Of a DNA stretch of 64,000 bases, positions 54,310 to 64,000 are shown piece by piece. How positions within the stretch are numbered: the stretch's first letter is position 1; each line of letters begins with the position of its first letter. Origin of the DNA: Hypericum androsaemum (lineage: Eukaryota > Streptophyta > Magnoliopsida > Malpighiales > Hypericaceae). The stretch lies in NCBI GenBank assembly GCA_963995505.1, contig OZ023192.1, forward strand, positions 6,121,001 to 6,185,000, written 5' to 3'. A program made the position numbers and the translations under genes. Below the pieces are notes generated by a model. It was not told where the DNA came from. It did no database searches and worked only from the letters and a program-made list of their open reading frames with translations.

Positions 54310-55108
54310 CTTCTCCTCCACCTCCTTCACTTGGAGGTCTTCTTCCTCTTCTCCATCTCCTTCACTTGGAGGCAACCCTTCACTAAGGTTGGGCAACTTT
54401 GGGGCACATGGACCACTCTCCTTCACTTAGAGAGCACCTCTTCTTTTCCTGTTTTCTCTTTGCCATGGACAACCCTCATTCACTTAGAGGGTCTTCTTCC
54501 TCTTCTCCTCCTTCACTTAGAGGAGTGGGCACTTGGCCTCTCCTTCACTTGGAGAGCATTTCTCCTTCCTCCCTCTTCTCTCTTTCTCTTTGGAGAAGTG
54601 GGCAACACTTTGCCAACCCTTCTTGGAGGCCATGGAGGGGTATTTATAGTGCCCACAACCTAGACAACTATTTGGGATCTTGGAGGCATTTTGGTCCACT
54701 TAAAATCACATTTTCGGACCAAATGGCGGCCGCCACTGGCCTCCTCTAGAAATCTCTGTGACGGGCTATCGCTAGTTCTAGCAGCTTTTTCACAAAGCTC
54801 TTCTTTGGCTTCGTCTCTTGACCCGATCACCACCCCGATCATCCTCAAAGCTCTTCACTCAAGCCACACGACCCTCGGATGTCCTCAACTTCTTCACTCG
54901 ACTCTTGACTCGATTGATTCTCCGAGCATCCCCGGACTCCGAAAGCAATCGATTAACTCTCGGACCATCCTCACGGCTCTTCACTCGAACCACCCGAATG
55001 CTTCACTCGCACTCATGCTCCATATCCAACACTATCCGGTGGTGGAGAAACATGGTTATGGCTGCAGGAAAACCCCTAGGGTATTAAGAGAGAGGATGGA
55101 AATGGAAG
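54310..55108 (-). other. Possible truncated LTR left of the Ty3 element
   Basis: On the minus strand there is a TATA box (CACTATAAATACCCC near 54,640-54,654) followed by short repeated motifs, as in a plant LTR. GC-richer sequence follows up to the Ty3 insertion at 55,113. No second copy occurs in the window, so the nature is unproven. No host gene is seen. Confidence 0.3.
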
Positions 55109-55113
55109 ATTAT

Positions 55114-56138
55114 TGTCACGCCCCGATAAACAAGGCATGTCAACCGCCGCGGGGTAAATATCCCCGCAAGGCATCTTTATTTCTCAACTCATAAAATCCA
55201 TCCTCTAGTCTTAAAATCCATAACGAAATAATTACAGCGAAAAGTCTTAAAACGAAAAGTCGAATGAATGAATGCATGTCCTCGCCTCTAGCTCTCACAC
55301 CCGATCCACCCCCGTCGCATCTGAAACAAAATACGTATTTTGCTGAGTTTACGCAACTCAGTAAGCCGAACTCACAATTAACATACATACACAGATTGCA
55401 CCAAACCGAAACAAAATCAACGACTCTAACATCAACGACGGACTCCGGAGTACGACTATCGGGAACCTGTGGGGCACAGAAGATAAATCCTTAACGCTAG
55501 AAGCACGAAAACGAAAAGGATAGTCTCACCACAGGGCACAGATATCACCGATGCTCACATAGAGTACGAAAATCCAGAGTACTCTACGGGCACAGAAGCA
55601 CCAGGATAATCCCGACCAGAACAGATAGATTCAGATCACAGGCAGACTTAAAACGAATTCAGCTCGCATGGCAAACTTAAAACGAACTCAAATCACAGGC
55701 AGAGTGTGAAACAAATACGGCACATACTCACAATGGTCAGATACGGACAGAATACACCCCAAACAGTCAAATACGGACGGATTACGCCCTAAATACGTTC
55801 ATACTTTGCAGATGGAAAAGGGGTTCGACTTACTTCGTTTTCTTCTAACCTAACCTCGTCAATCCGCGTCTCTCCTAATTTCCGGCATCCTCCTCAAGTC
55901 CCCTAGCGTGATTGATCTGGACTCGTCGTGTTCTCCCTCGTCCCTGGACTCACCCGGAAGATCTCCTCTACCTTGAAAGAGAAGAAAAACAGAAATTTCA
56001 GAGGGTGAGCTTTAGGGTTTCGTCCAGCCTTCTTTTATAGGGTAAGGTTTGGCAAAAGTTCAGTTTAGTCCCTGGACAAATTATAATTTGCTCCCTCCCT
56101 AACTTTTAATTATTCATTATGGTTTTCTGGTCCTCACA
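55114..56138 (-). repeat. 3' LTR of the Ty3 element
   Basis: Complete copy from TGTCACGCCC to GGTCCTCACA on the plus strand (TG…CA). Flanked outside by ATTAT and inside by the polypurine tract. Confidence 0.92.
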
Positions 56139-56152
56139 TCCTTCCCTCCTTA
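56139..56152 (-). other. Polypurine tract of the Ty3 element
   Basis: The minus strand reads AAGGAGGGAAGGA directly before the 3' LTR, the primer site for plus-strand DNA synthesis. Confidence 0.85.
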
Positions 56153-56177
56153 AATTGAAGTTTGTCCACAAACTTAA

Positions 56178-56350
56178 TTAAAGGGACTTACTTGGTTGTT
56201 CGAACAGGAAAGGATACTTCTTCATTTCTGTCTCTAACTCCCAGGTTGCTTCTCTTTCTGTATGGTTGCTCCATTGTACCTTAACATATGGGATGGTCCT
56301 CTTTCGCAACTGTTGAGTTTTCACGTCCACAATTCTCAGCGGAATTTCCA
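56178..56350 (-). pseudogene. Chromodomain-like C-terminus of the Ty3 integrase, out of frame
   Basis: In the neighbouring minus-strand frame, [20 protein letters not shown], then QWSNHTEREATWELETEM and YPFLFEQPSK end at a stop near 56,178-56,180. The VKV.W..H...EATWE.E stretch is the divergent chromodomain of Tekay-type chromoviruses, thought to steer integration to heterochromatin. The shift relative to the main frame is one base, located near 56,349-56,354. Confidence 0.75.
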
Positions 56351-58960
56351 CAAACTTACGTCAGGCCGTAGCACCGTCGGAATTTCATGAACCACTTGTC
56401 CCTCCCTTGGAATGTATTTGCGCAGCATGGACACGTGGAATACATTATGGATCCCGGCCAAGCTGGGAGGTAAAGCTAAACGGTATGCAAGTTTTCCGAT
56501 ACGTTCTATTATGTCATAAGGTCCAATATATCGTGGGCTGAGTTTTCCTCTCACCCCAAATCTCCTGACTCCCTTGGTAGGTGATACTTTCAGGAATACG
56601 TGATCCCCCACCTTAAATTCTAATTCCCTTCTGCGATGATCTGCGAACTTCTTCTGTCGATCTTGCGCTGCCTGAATTCTCCCACGTATGACTGGTACCT
56701 TGTTGGTCAATTCTTCAAACATTTCTGGTCCTAGTATTCTTTTCTCGCCCACTTCGTTCCAGCTAATCGGTGATCGGCATTTTCTTCCGTATAAAGCTTC
56801 GTAAGGGGCCATCCCTATACTTGCCTGAAAACTGTTATTATATGCAAATTCTACCAAGGGAAGATGACTCTCCCAGTTTCCCCCAAAGTCTAGTACACAT
56901 GCCCGTAACATATCTTCAAGAGTCTGTATAGTTCGCTCAGACTGTCCGTCTGACTGTGGGTGGAAGGCGGTACTGAATTGTAACTTGGTCCCCATTGATC
57001 CCTGCAGACTCTTCCAGAACTTAGACATGAACCTTGTGTCCCTATCAGAGGTGATACTAACCGGAACCCCATGTAAGCGCACCACTTCCCTTATATAGAG
57101 TTCTGCCATCTGCTCCATGGACATACCCATTTTGTAAGCCAGGAAGTGGGCTCCCTTGGTCAATCGGTCCACTACTACCCATACAGCGTCTTTTCCATGT
57201 AAGCTTCTCGGCAGTCCAGTCACAAAGTCCATTGTGATTTTCTCCCATTTCCACTCTGGAATATCTAGTGGTTGTAGAGGCCCGGCCGGTCGTTGATGTT
57301 CTGCTTTGACCAGTTGGCACACCATGCAACTAGCTACGTAGTCTGCTATTTCCTTCTTCATTCCTGACCACCAGAATTCCTGCTTGAGATCTTGGTACAT
57401 TTTGGTTCCTCCCGGGTGGCAAGTGTAACGAGCATTATGGGCCTTCCCCAGCACCAAGTTCTTTAATTCTTTCGCGACCGGCACGCAAAGCCTATTTCGA
57501 AAGTACAAATATGTATCTGCTTTAATATGGAAGTCCTCAGTCACCTCTCCTTGTTCAACCTGGCGACGGGTGGTTCTCAGGGTGGCATCTCTTAGCTGTC
57601 CTTCCCCGAGTATTGTTCGTAGAGAGGGCTCTACCACAAGACTTGCTAACATCCCTATTGCTGGCCCACTGTCTTCTATCCCTAATCTTCTTAGCTCTTC
57701 CACTAACTCTTCCTGTTCCGTGGCTTCGTAAGCTGTCATGTAAGAGTCTTTTCTACTCAAAGCGTCTGCTACCACATTTGCCTTTCCCGGATGGTAGTGG
57801 ATTCCAATATCATAATCTTTGATGAGTTCCAACCATCGTATTTGCCTCATATTTAGCTCCTTCTGAGTGAATATATACTTGAGGCTCTTGTGATCAGTAT
57901 ATATTTCACACCGTACCCCGTACAGATAATGTCGCCAAACCTTTAAAGCATGGACCACTGCAGCCAGTTCTAGGTCATGAGTGGGATAGTTCCTCTCATA
58001 GGATTTAAGCTGCCTGAAGGTATATGCGATGACCTTATCACCCTGCATAAGCACACAACCAAGGCCTCTCTTTGAGGCATCGCTGTAAACTACAAAGTTG
58101 GCCCCTTCAGTTGGTAACGCCAAAATTGGGGCAGATACTAGTCTTTTCTTTAGCTCTTGAAAGCTTCCTTCACACTCCTTATCCCACACAAACCTCACCC
58201 CCTTTTGGGTCAATTGGGTCAAGGGCATTGCTATCTTCGAGAATCCCTCAACAAACTTTCGATAGTATCCTGCCAATCCGAGGAAGCTTCGCACTTCGGA
58301 CACATTGACAGGTTGCTCCCAGTTCACCACTGCTTCAATCTTGCCAGGGTCTACCGAAACTCCCTCCTTGGATATCACATGACCCAGAAAGGCCACCTTT
58401 TCAAGCCAGAACTCGCACTTTTTAAATTTGGCATATAATCGTTCTGCTCTGAGCGTCTGCAATACGGCCCTCAGATGTTCTTCGTGGTTTTCTTTACTAG
58501 CGGAGTATACCAGGATATCATCGATGAACACCACAACAAACTTATCAAGGTATGGACGGAATGTCCTATTCATGAGGTCCATAAATTTGGCGGGAGCGTT
58601 AGTTAGTCCGAAGGGCATGACCACGAATTCATAGTGCCCATACCGAGTGCGAAACGCAGTAAGGTGTACATCCTCCTCCTTAATCCTCAATTGGTGATAA
58701 CCTGACCACAAATCAATCTTGGAGAATACCTGCGCCCCTCTTAGCTGGTCGAATAAGTCTTCTATTCGTGGCAACGGGTACCGATTCTTGATGGTGAGTT
58801 TGTTCAGCTCGCGGTAATCGACACACATCCGCATGGATCCATCCTTTTTCTTTACAAACAACACTGGGGCCCCCCATGGAGATACACTGGGACGGATAAA
58901 TCCTTTGTCTAACAGCTCTTCCAGCTGTACCTTCAACTCTTTCAGTTCTGCCGGAGCCAT
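56336..58960 (-). CDS. Reverse transcriptase, RNase H and integrase of the Ty3 element
   Basis: 874 residues from the first ATG after the TAG; the true frame starts upstream. Reverse transcriptase (about 1-250): [32 protein letters not shown], and the catalytic FIDD at 145-148. RNase [34 protein letters not shown] and [11 protein letters not shown]. Integrase: zinc site [10 protein letters not shown]…[12 protein letters not shown], then the catalytic triad in [24 protein letters not shown] and [24 protein letters not shown] module: [20 protein letters not shown], then [14 protein letters not shown]. All catalytic acids are present. The protein ends early (…DVSLWKFR) because of a frame change near 56,350. 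Confidence 0.93.
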   Translation of the reverse strand: MAPAELKELKVQLEELLDKGFIRPSVSPWGAPVLFVKKKDGSMRMCVDYRELNKLTIKNRYPLPRIEDLFDQLRGAQVFSKIDLWSGYHQLRIKEEDVHLTAFRTRYGHYEFVVMPFGLTNAPAKFMDLMNRTFRPYLDKFVVVFIDDILVYSASKENHEEHLRAVLQTLRAERLYAKFKKCEFWLEKVAFLGHVISKEGVSVDPGKIEAVVNWEQPVNVSEVRSFLGLAGYYRKFVEGFSKIAMPLTQLTQKGVRFVWDKECEGSFQELKKRLVSAPILALPTEGANFVVYSDASKRGLGCVLMQGDKVIAYTFRQLKSYERNYPTHDLELAAVVHALKVWRHYLYGVRCEIYTDHKSLKYIFTQKELNMRQIRWLELIKDYDIGIHYHPGKANVVADALSRKDSYMTAYEATEQEELVEELRRLGIEDSGPAIGMLASLVVEPSLRTILGEGQLRDATLRTTRRQVEQGEVTEDFHIKADTYLYFRNRLCVPVAKELKNLVLGKAHNARYTCHPGGTKMYQDLKQEFWWSGMKKEIADYVASCMVCQLVKAEHQRPAGPLQPLDIPEWKWEKITMDFVTGLPRSLHGKDAVWVVVDRLTKGAHFLAYKMGMSMEQMAELYIREVVRLHGVPVSITSDRDTRFMSKFWKSLQGSMGTKLQFSTAFHPQSDGQSERTIQTLEDMLRACVLDFGGNWESHLPLVEFAYNNSFQASIGMAPYEALYGRKCRSPISWNEVGEKRILGPEMFEELTNKVPVIRGRIQAAQDRQKKFADHRRRELEFKVGDHVFLKVSPTKGVRRFGVRGKLSPRYIGPYDIIERIGKLAYRLALPPSLAGIHNVFHVSMLRKYIPREGQVVHEIPTVLRPDVSLWKFR

Positions 58961-59008
58961 GCGGTACGGTGCCTTTGATACTGGACCAGTTCCGGGTATC
59001 AGTTCTAT

Positions 59009-59011
59009 CTA
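59009..59011 (-). other. In-frame TAG between protease and reverse transcriptase
   Basis: The open frames 59,584-59,009 and 58,960-56,336 are in the same phase and are separated only by this codon and a short linker. Other Ty3 elements usually run through here without a stop. It is most simply a point mutation; programmed readthrough is an alternative. Confidence 0.8.
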
Positions 59012-59568
59012 AAATTCGATTTCTCGATCTGGTGGCAGCTCCTGTACTTCCTCCGGAAAGATGTCTGGGAATTGTTGTACAATTGGTATATCCTCCAGTG
59101 CCTGCTCAAGCCTTGTGTCCCGAACAGTGGCTAAAAATGCTGTTGCACCGCTCCGTACTAATTTTCTTGCCTCCAGCATCGAGACTATCCGATAATCTCC
59201 CTGCCCCAACTCACTTTCGTATCGAATTACCGGTTCCCCTGGAATCTGGAAGGTTACTACCTTCCCCCTGCAATCGATCACTGCATGGTGTTTAGTCAGC
59301 CAATCCATTCCTAGAATCACATCGAATCCCATCATTCCCATGACTCCGAAGTCCCCTTTTTGTTTGTGCCCACATATGGTGATCTCACAATCCTTGCATA
59401 ATTGGGTGACTGCAATGGTCTTCCCCAAAGGAGTGCTGACTGCCAATGGATCTTCACTCTCTTGCTTGGAGAGTTTATATCTCTTCACGAAACTCTCAGA
59501 TAAAAATGAATGTGTGGCACCAGAATCAAATAAAGCCTTCGCCGAATGACCGACTACTAGCAGCTTAC
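59012..59568 (-). CDS. Aspartic protease region of the Ty3 element
   Basis: Reads KLLVVGHSAKALFDSGATHS, FLSESF, then TICGHKQKGDFGVMGMMGFD and VILGMDWLTKHHAVIDCRGK. The catalytic Asp lies in LFDSGATH; MDWLTKHHAVIDC is the usual second part of plant Ty3 protease. The linker PDIFPEEVQELPPDREIEF leads towards reverse transcriptase. The frame ends at TAG 59,009-59,011, in phase with the following reverse-transcriptase frame. It cleaves the polyprotein during particle maturation. Confidence 0.85.
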
Positions 59569-59686
59569 CTGACACAATATCCAATCTCTAAATACTTAAC
59601 AGTACAAATAACCAACCAATCCACATTTAGCAAATAATCAAACACAAAGATTGATAGTTTCCTCCGGCTGTTAAATAGGATCGTAC
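59569..59686 (-). other. Putative intron 2 between gag and protease
   Basis: A 118-base minus-strand segment starting GTACGATCC and ending GGATATTGTGTCAG, T-rich (TTTGTGTTTGATTATTTGC). It splits the conserved VVTG…L.V.G motif at the start of the Ty3 protease region. Its length is 3n+1 and the frames on either side differ by that offset. The donor has the same GTACG start as intron 1. Confidence 0.65.
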
Positions 59687-60240
59687 CTGTCACGACGTCC
59701 CCTCCCCGTTGCTGAGCATCCTCTTGGTTCAATACATAAACTCGTGCCGGTGTTGTTACAGTTTGAGCAGCCCCTGCTCGAGTTGGAGTAGCTGTGACTG
59801 TCCGTGTCGGGTTCATTGTCACATCTGGGCACCTTGCCACCACATGTCCTACCTTTCCACAACGGAAGCACGCCCCGTTTGCCCACCGGCATTGCTCCTC
59901 ACGATGTCCCCAGCGTCTACATCTTCGACACTGATCCGTACTGTTGGGCGAATTAGTGGCAGCATTACCTCCTTGCGGAGGGTTATAAGGCTTCTTTGTA
60001 ACCTCAGCAGCTGAGCTTTGCCCTCCAGTATGTTGTCCCACCTTCCTCTTTCCAGTCTCCTTATCAGCCTCATCGCGTCGCAGGTTCTGTTCTACTGTTA
60101 ACGCTCGTGTCAGTACTTCAGAGTACGTTGGGAGGAATAGTGGAACAATGAGGTCCCGAATCTCCTTGGCTAACCCCTCCTCAAATTTTCGAGCTCTGGT
60201 ATCCTCATCCAAGGCTGCAGCTGACTTGAACACAGAGAGC
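59687..60240 (-). CDS. Gag, second exon-like part with two zinc knuckles
   Basis: After the intron-like segment the frame reads KSAAALDEDTRARKFEEGLA, KEIRDLIVPLFLPTYSEV, a basic segment (LRRDEADKETGKRKVGQHTG), then two CCHC knuckles in tandem: CRRCRRWGHREEQC and CFRCGKVGHVVARC, both complete CX2CX4HX4C. These bind the element RNA in the particle. It ends in GGDVVTG at 59,687. Unspliced, the frame would run to a stop at 59,565. Confidence 0.85.
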
Positions 60241-60319
60241 CTGGATATGCAACAATTTATTTCAAATTCAACACTGTAGTAATGTGTATACTTAACAGAT
60301 ATACCCGGTAGTAACGTAC
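60241..60319 (-). other. Putative intron 1 in gag
   Basis: A 79-base minus-strand segment starting GTACGTTAC and ending TTGCATATCCAG. It is AT-rich and absent from the usual gag alignment: the helix before it (YEQEFTR) and the helix after it (SAAALDEDTRARKFEEGL) are normally nearly adjacent in plant Ty3 gag. Its length is 3n+1 and the two flanking gag frames differ by exactly that offset, so removal restores one frame. It contains stop codons in the incoming frame. Confidence 0.65.
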
Positions 60320-61062
60320 CTAGTGAACTCTTGTTCATACTGCATAACAGTTTTGCCTCCTTGGACCAGCTGGTCAAACTGTCTAGCCTTCTCCCTCCTC
60401 AGTGGGGCGGGTTCGTACCTAGCACGGAAGTCTCTCAGAAATGTCTCCCAGTCAATCTCTGCTGCTCCGAGCTGGTGGGTCCGCTGATGCGTCTCCCACC
60501 ATCTCCGTGCATCTCCAGTCAGCATGTAGGAGGCATACGATGCCTTATCCCGTGTTTCAGTACGAGCAATCTGAAATGCCTTCTGTATCTCCATTATCCA
60601 ATCCTCCACCTGGATGGGATCCTGAGTACCTTCAAAGGCAGGGGGCTTAGCTCTCTGAAACCTTCGATAACCATCCTCTGGTTGAGCTATTGCCACCGGT
60701 GCTGTCATAACCGGTGCAGGATGTTGCTGTTGAGCCAGTAGATGAGTCAACAAGTTAGTCACTAGTCCAGCATCAAGAGTGATTCCGGTGGCTGGTACCA
60801 CAGGGGGTACTAGTGGGGGAACCTCTTCCTCTTCTTCCTCTTCTGACGGTTCCTCCTCCGCGTGTGGTGGATCATTATCCTCAGGCTGTGGCACATTACC
60901 CCCTTGTGGTGGTGGTAGTGGCGGTAGGGGCGGTAGGGTTCCGCTCCCTTGTGCGGCGTTCTGAGCAGGTGCCGGTCCGGTGAGTGGTAGTAACGTGGGT
61001 ACCTCTCTTGAGCTGGTCCCTGAACTTTGCCCTTTAGTCATCCTCCGAGTTTGTGGTGCCAT
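60320..61062 (-). CDS. Gag, first exon-like part (Ty3 element)
   Basis: Starts MAPQTRRMTKGQSSGTSSRE at 61,062. A Pro- and Glu-rich N-terminus (EEPSEEEEEEEVPPLVPP) is followed by the Retrotrans_gag core: YRRFQRAKPPAFEGTQDPIQ, VEDWIMEIQKAFQIAR, YMLTGDARRWWETHQRTHQL, TFLRDFRARYEPAPLRREKA and TVMQYEQEFTR. The core gives the capsid of the cytoplasmic particle. Without splicing the frame runs 28 more bases to a stop at 60,292. The junction AG|GTACG at 60,320/60,319 fits a splice donor. Confidence 0.85.
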
Positions 61063-61783
61063 GGCTCTTAAGTAATCTACTAATTATGTTTGTTAATGTC
61101 ACAATTAGTACATACTCCACACACAGAAAAACAAGACATCGCCAAATCATAACCATCAAGATGTCATTCACAGATTCTCACTCCCAACTTCACGAAATCA
61201 CCACATCACAAATGTTAGAATCACAGAATCTTAAGCTCACATAATCCCACATAATCACAACCCACAACCCGTACCCTTAATTCACTGCGAATGACTCCCC
61301 TGAGATTCCTCATAACTTATTACTTGCCTAGGAATGCGAAAATATGCCGAGGAAACCAGAATTTTTTGACGAAAACCACTTAAAATTTTTGCTAAAACTT
61401 CAAATGGCTGTAACTTTCAAACGGCTGCGATTTAGCCCCCGAAAATTGATCGCTCTGGAAAAGCTAGAGAGTTTGTAGATCTTGAAATTCCCTTTCCGAA
61501 AAGTGGTTATAATAGCGAATCGGTTAAGCGAGTCAAAAGTTATGGCCTTTCAAAGTTTTAGGTGGTTTTGGCCACGAAAATCACAAAATTTTTGACACCA
61601 AACCATGGTTTCAAAATGATTTGCACCCCCCCCCCCCCTCTCCACTAGCTGTTTCCGGTTTTTTTTTTTAACAGTAGTACGGAACAGTAGCATGCACCCC
61701 TCCATCCATTCAACCCATCTCTCTCTCTCGATGTAATGCCAGGTATGTATGCATGCAGTTTTTTTTTTGGTTATTTAGAAAAA
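61063..61783. other. Untranslated leader of the Ty3 element
   Basis: About 720 bases between primer-binding site and gag start. Contains a run of 13 C near 61,627-61,639 and runs of T. No open frame of note. Confidence 0.6.
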
Positions 61784-61796
61784 GCTCTGATACCAA
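61784..61796 (-). other. Primer-binding site of the Ty3 element (initiator tRNA-Met)
   Basis: The minus strand reads TTGGTATCAGAGC, complementary to the 3' end of initiator tRNA-Met, the usual primer of plant LTR elements. It touches the inner edge of the 5' LTR. Confidence 0.9.
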
Positions 61797-62804
61797 GTCA
61801 ACCGCAGCGGGTAAATATCACCGCAAGGCATCTTTATTTCTCAACTCATAAAATCCATCCTCTAGTCTTAAAATCCATAACGAAATAATTACAGCGAAAA
61901 GTCTTAAAACGAAAAGTCGAATGAATGAATGCATGTCCTCGCCTCTAGCTCTCACACCCGATCCACCCCCGTCGCATCTGAAACAAAATACGTATTTTGC
62001 TGAGTTTACGCAACTCAGTAAGCCGAACTCATAATTAACATACATACACATGCATACACAGATTGCACCAAACCGAAACAAAATCAACGACTCTAACATC
62101 AACGACGGACTCCGGAGTACCACTATCGGGAACCTGTGGGGCACAGAAGACAAATCCTTAACGCTAGAAGCACGGAAACAAAAAGGACAGTCTCACCACA
62201 GGGCACAGATATCACCGATGCTCACAGAGAGTACGAAAATCCAGAGTACTCTACGGGCACAGAAGCACCAGGATAATCCCGACCAGAACAGATAGATTCA
62301 GATCACAGGCAGACTTAAAACGAATTCAGCTCGCATGGCAAACTTAAAACGAACTCAAATCACAGGCAGAGTGCGAAACAAATACGGCACATACTCACAA
62401 TGGTCAGATACGGACAGAATACACCCCAAACAGTCAAATACGGACGGATTACGCCCCAAATACGTTCATACTTTGCAGATGGAAAATGGGTTCGACTTAC
62501 TTCGTTTCCTTCTAACCTAACCTCGTCAATCCGCGTCTCTCCTAATTTCCGGCGTCCTCCTCAAGTCCCCTAGCGTGATTGATCTGGACTCGTCGTGTTC
62601 TCCCTCGTCCCTGGACTCACCCGGAAGATCTCCTCTACCTTGAAAGAGAAGAAAAACGGAAATTTCAGAGGGTGAGTTTTAGGGTTTCGTCCAGCCTTCT
62701 TTTATAGGGTAAGGTTTGGCAAAAGTTCAGTTTAGTCCCTGGACAAATTATAATTTACTCCCCCCTAACTTTTAATTATTCATTATGGTTTTCTGGTCCT
62801 CACA
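61797..62804 (-). repeat. 5' LTR of the Ty3 element (promoter LTR)
   Basis: Compared with the 3' LTR it lacks about 25 bases at its inner end: the other LTR starts TGTCACGCCCCGATAAACAA before the shared TCAACCGC, whereas here TCAACCGC follows the primer-binding site almost directly. It also holds a 10-bp insertion near 62,045-62,056 (ACATGCATAC). The TATA box on the minus strand is CCTATAAAAGAAGG at about 62,696-62,709. Confidence 0.9.
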
Positions 62805-62809
62805 ATTAT

Positions 62810-64000
62810 AGTAAATTATAAATGAGTTCATTGGCGAATTATTGTTATAAATTACTATATTTTTAAAATAAAGTCAACATAAAACTATATAATTAAATTT
62901 GAAAATTTCAAAACATAATTGTACGCACAATAAGTCAAATCACAGTACCTTCGAGTCTTTTTTAATTTTTATTTTGCCCTCATAAGTTTTGAAAAGTAAT
63001 TTTTATTATAAATTTTTTTCCAGAATAAAGATCCGTGATCTCGTAGCCGCAGGTCTCTTCAAAATCTTGGTACCACAAACCCATCCAGAAAAAGTCACAC
63101 TATACCCTCATAAGTTTATTAATCTTCGGTAACTAATGTAAAATTTACCTTATATATTTTATGATATCGTATTGATTTCACCAATCTGGTCAATTTGGCC
63201 AGAAATTTGTTGGGGTGACAAGGATAGACTCAGTTTATATATAGGTGAATCAACAGAAAATAAGAAAAGTGACCTGGACTAATTTTTTCTATAGTTGAGT
63301 GATTATAGGTATCTTTTCCTAAAAATAATAAAAACAAATTTCCACCTCTAGATTAGATAAATCAAAATTTTTATTAGATAATACAAACAATCTTTTCCTC
63401 AAAAAGATTAGATAAATCAAATCAATTTTTTATTCGGGTTTTTGCACTTTTCTTATTCAATTCCGTCTGCATTACATCAATTTTCCACTAACCATATTAT
63501 TTAAGTTGAACCGTTCTAGAAGAGAGAGTTTCGGCATTGCAGGAGTATTTATCTAAAGGAATAAAGATGAATAACTTGAAATTTGTCCATTTAACCTTTT
63601 ATATTGAAATTGGTTCATTTAACCCTCTATACTATTCCAAATAGATCAAAGAACATTCCAGGATAACTTTTTCGGTAACCGACATCATCTTATCTTCTTA
63701 TTTGACATTTACGTTATCTTAAATATGCCACATCAGCTCTATGTTAACAAACAATGCCGACAACACCTCCTCCTTATTTTGATTATAAAAAAAATGTCAC
63801 ATGCTAGCCTTTTCCAAGCAGTGTTTCTTTCTTCTATCTCAGGCAGGCTTACCTTAACGAACTATGCCCTTTACTTTGTGGCCAATGGAGTTTTTTTGGG
63901 TCGAATTGTGGCTAATGGAGTTGTTATATATGAAGATGCAATTAAGTTTGTTCTCCCAAAAGACATCGCCCATACAGTGAGGCCCCTGAACTGTAAGAAT
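62810..64000. other. Intergenic stretch right of the Ty3 element
   Basis: AT-rich, with no frame of note on either strand. The left 55.1-kb flank and this flank were contiguous before the Ty3 insertion. No recognisable gene, RNA or terminal repeat. Confidence 0.5.

Larger units (their letters stand above)
55114..62804 (-). mobile_element. Ty3/gypsy chromovirus-type retrotransposon, nearly complete
   Basis: A 7,691-bp element with target duplication ATTAT (55,109-55,113 and 62,805-62,809). LTRs 55,114-56,138 and 61,797-62,804 differ at only about 15-20 positions by eye, so the insertion is young. The primer-binding site (TTGGTATCAGAGC, minus) is at 61,784-61,796 and the polypurine tract (AAGGAGGGAAGGA) at 56,139-56,151. 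Order: gag, protease, reverse transcriptase, RNase H, integrase, chromodomain-like tail, which is Ty3 order. Two intron-like segments lie in gag (60,241-60,319) and between gag and protease (59,569-59,686). Damage: TAG at 59,009-59,011 between protease and reverse transcriptase, and a one-base frame change near 56,350. The lineage is probably Tekay/Del-like, judged from the tandem zinc knuckles and the tail. Confidence 0.93.

Noticed and set aside
57613..60741. Plus-strand frames opposite the Ty3 polyprotein and gag
   Set aside because: Complementary shadows of well-supported minus-strand retrotransposon genes.
1..64000. Organelle DNA insertion, tRNA or rRNA genes
   Set aside because: No cloverleaf with A and B boxes, no rRNA-like stretch and no plastid or mitochondrial coding sequence was recognised on reading.

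Overview
The window is nuclear DNA of a flowering plant, most likely a eudicot. It is AT-rich and intron-bearing, and most of it is layered plant-type transposable elements. I cannot name the species. Host genes are recognisable only as pieces: two copies of the spindle-checkpoint gene MAD1, one RUS6 (DUF647) gene, a RanBPM exon, a kelch-like gene broken by a stop codon, and one multi-exon gene that may carry a kinase/KEN-like (IRE1/RNase L type) module. Nearly all host genes lie on the minus strand and nearly all carry visible lesions. No tRNA, rRNA or CRISPR was seen.

Layout. 1-3,617: two gag-only, non-autonomous LTR elements. 4,996-6,038: a Mutator-like element (9-bp target duplication) carrying a sphingolipid delta-8 desaturase fragment. 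6,980-9,872: a broken MAD1 copy. 10,534-12,733: the possible kinase/KEN-like gene. 13,100-21,380: a repeat-rich block with a small terminal-repeat element, LINE remnants and a 2.4-kb LARD-like LTR element. 21,384-29,190: a nest of at least three LTR elements plus a solo LTR, resolved by matching 5-bp target duplications. 29,390-33,700: a rearranged second copy of the 14-21 kb block, including empty sites for two insertions. 33,899-39,035: the second MAD1 copy. 39,832-41,978: RUS6. 43,795-45,526: a MULE with a MuDR-type N-terminal remnant. 47,787-49,016 and 51,234-51,437: a kelch-like gene and a fragment of a tandem paralogue. 53,765-53,913: a RanBPM exon. 55,114-62,804: a nearly complete, young Ty3/gypsy chromovirus.

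MAD1 and RUS6 lie close together on one strand, as their homologues do on Arabidopsis chromosome 5, so this was probably once an ordinary gene neighbourhood that was duplicated and then invaded. The best candidates for something undescribed are: (i) two GT-AG intron-like segments (79 and 118 bp) that interrupt gag and the gag/protease junction of the Ty3 element, each with a length that restores the frame when removed; (ii) a small terminal-repeat element family with 9-bp target duplications and an internal 23-bp tandem repeat whose unit sequence differs between copies; and (iii) two unrelated-looking short LTR element families that share an extra non-gag, non-pol protein tail.

All identifications come from reading the sequence by eye and from remembered family motifs. 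No alignment or database search was run, and exon borders are estimates based on GT/AG sites.
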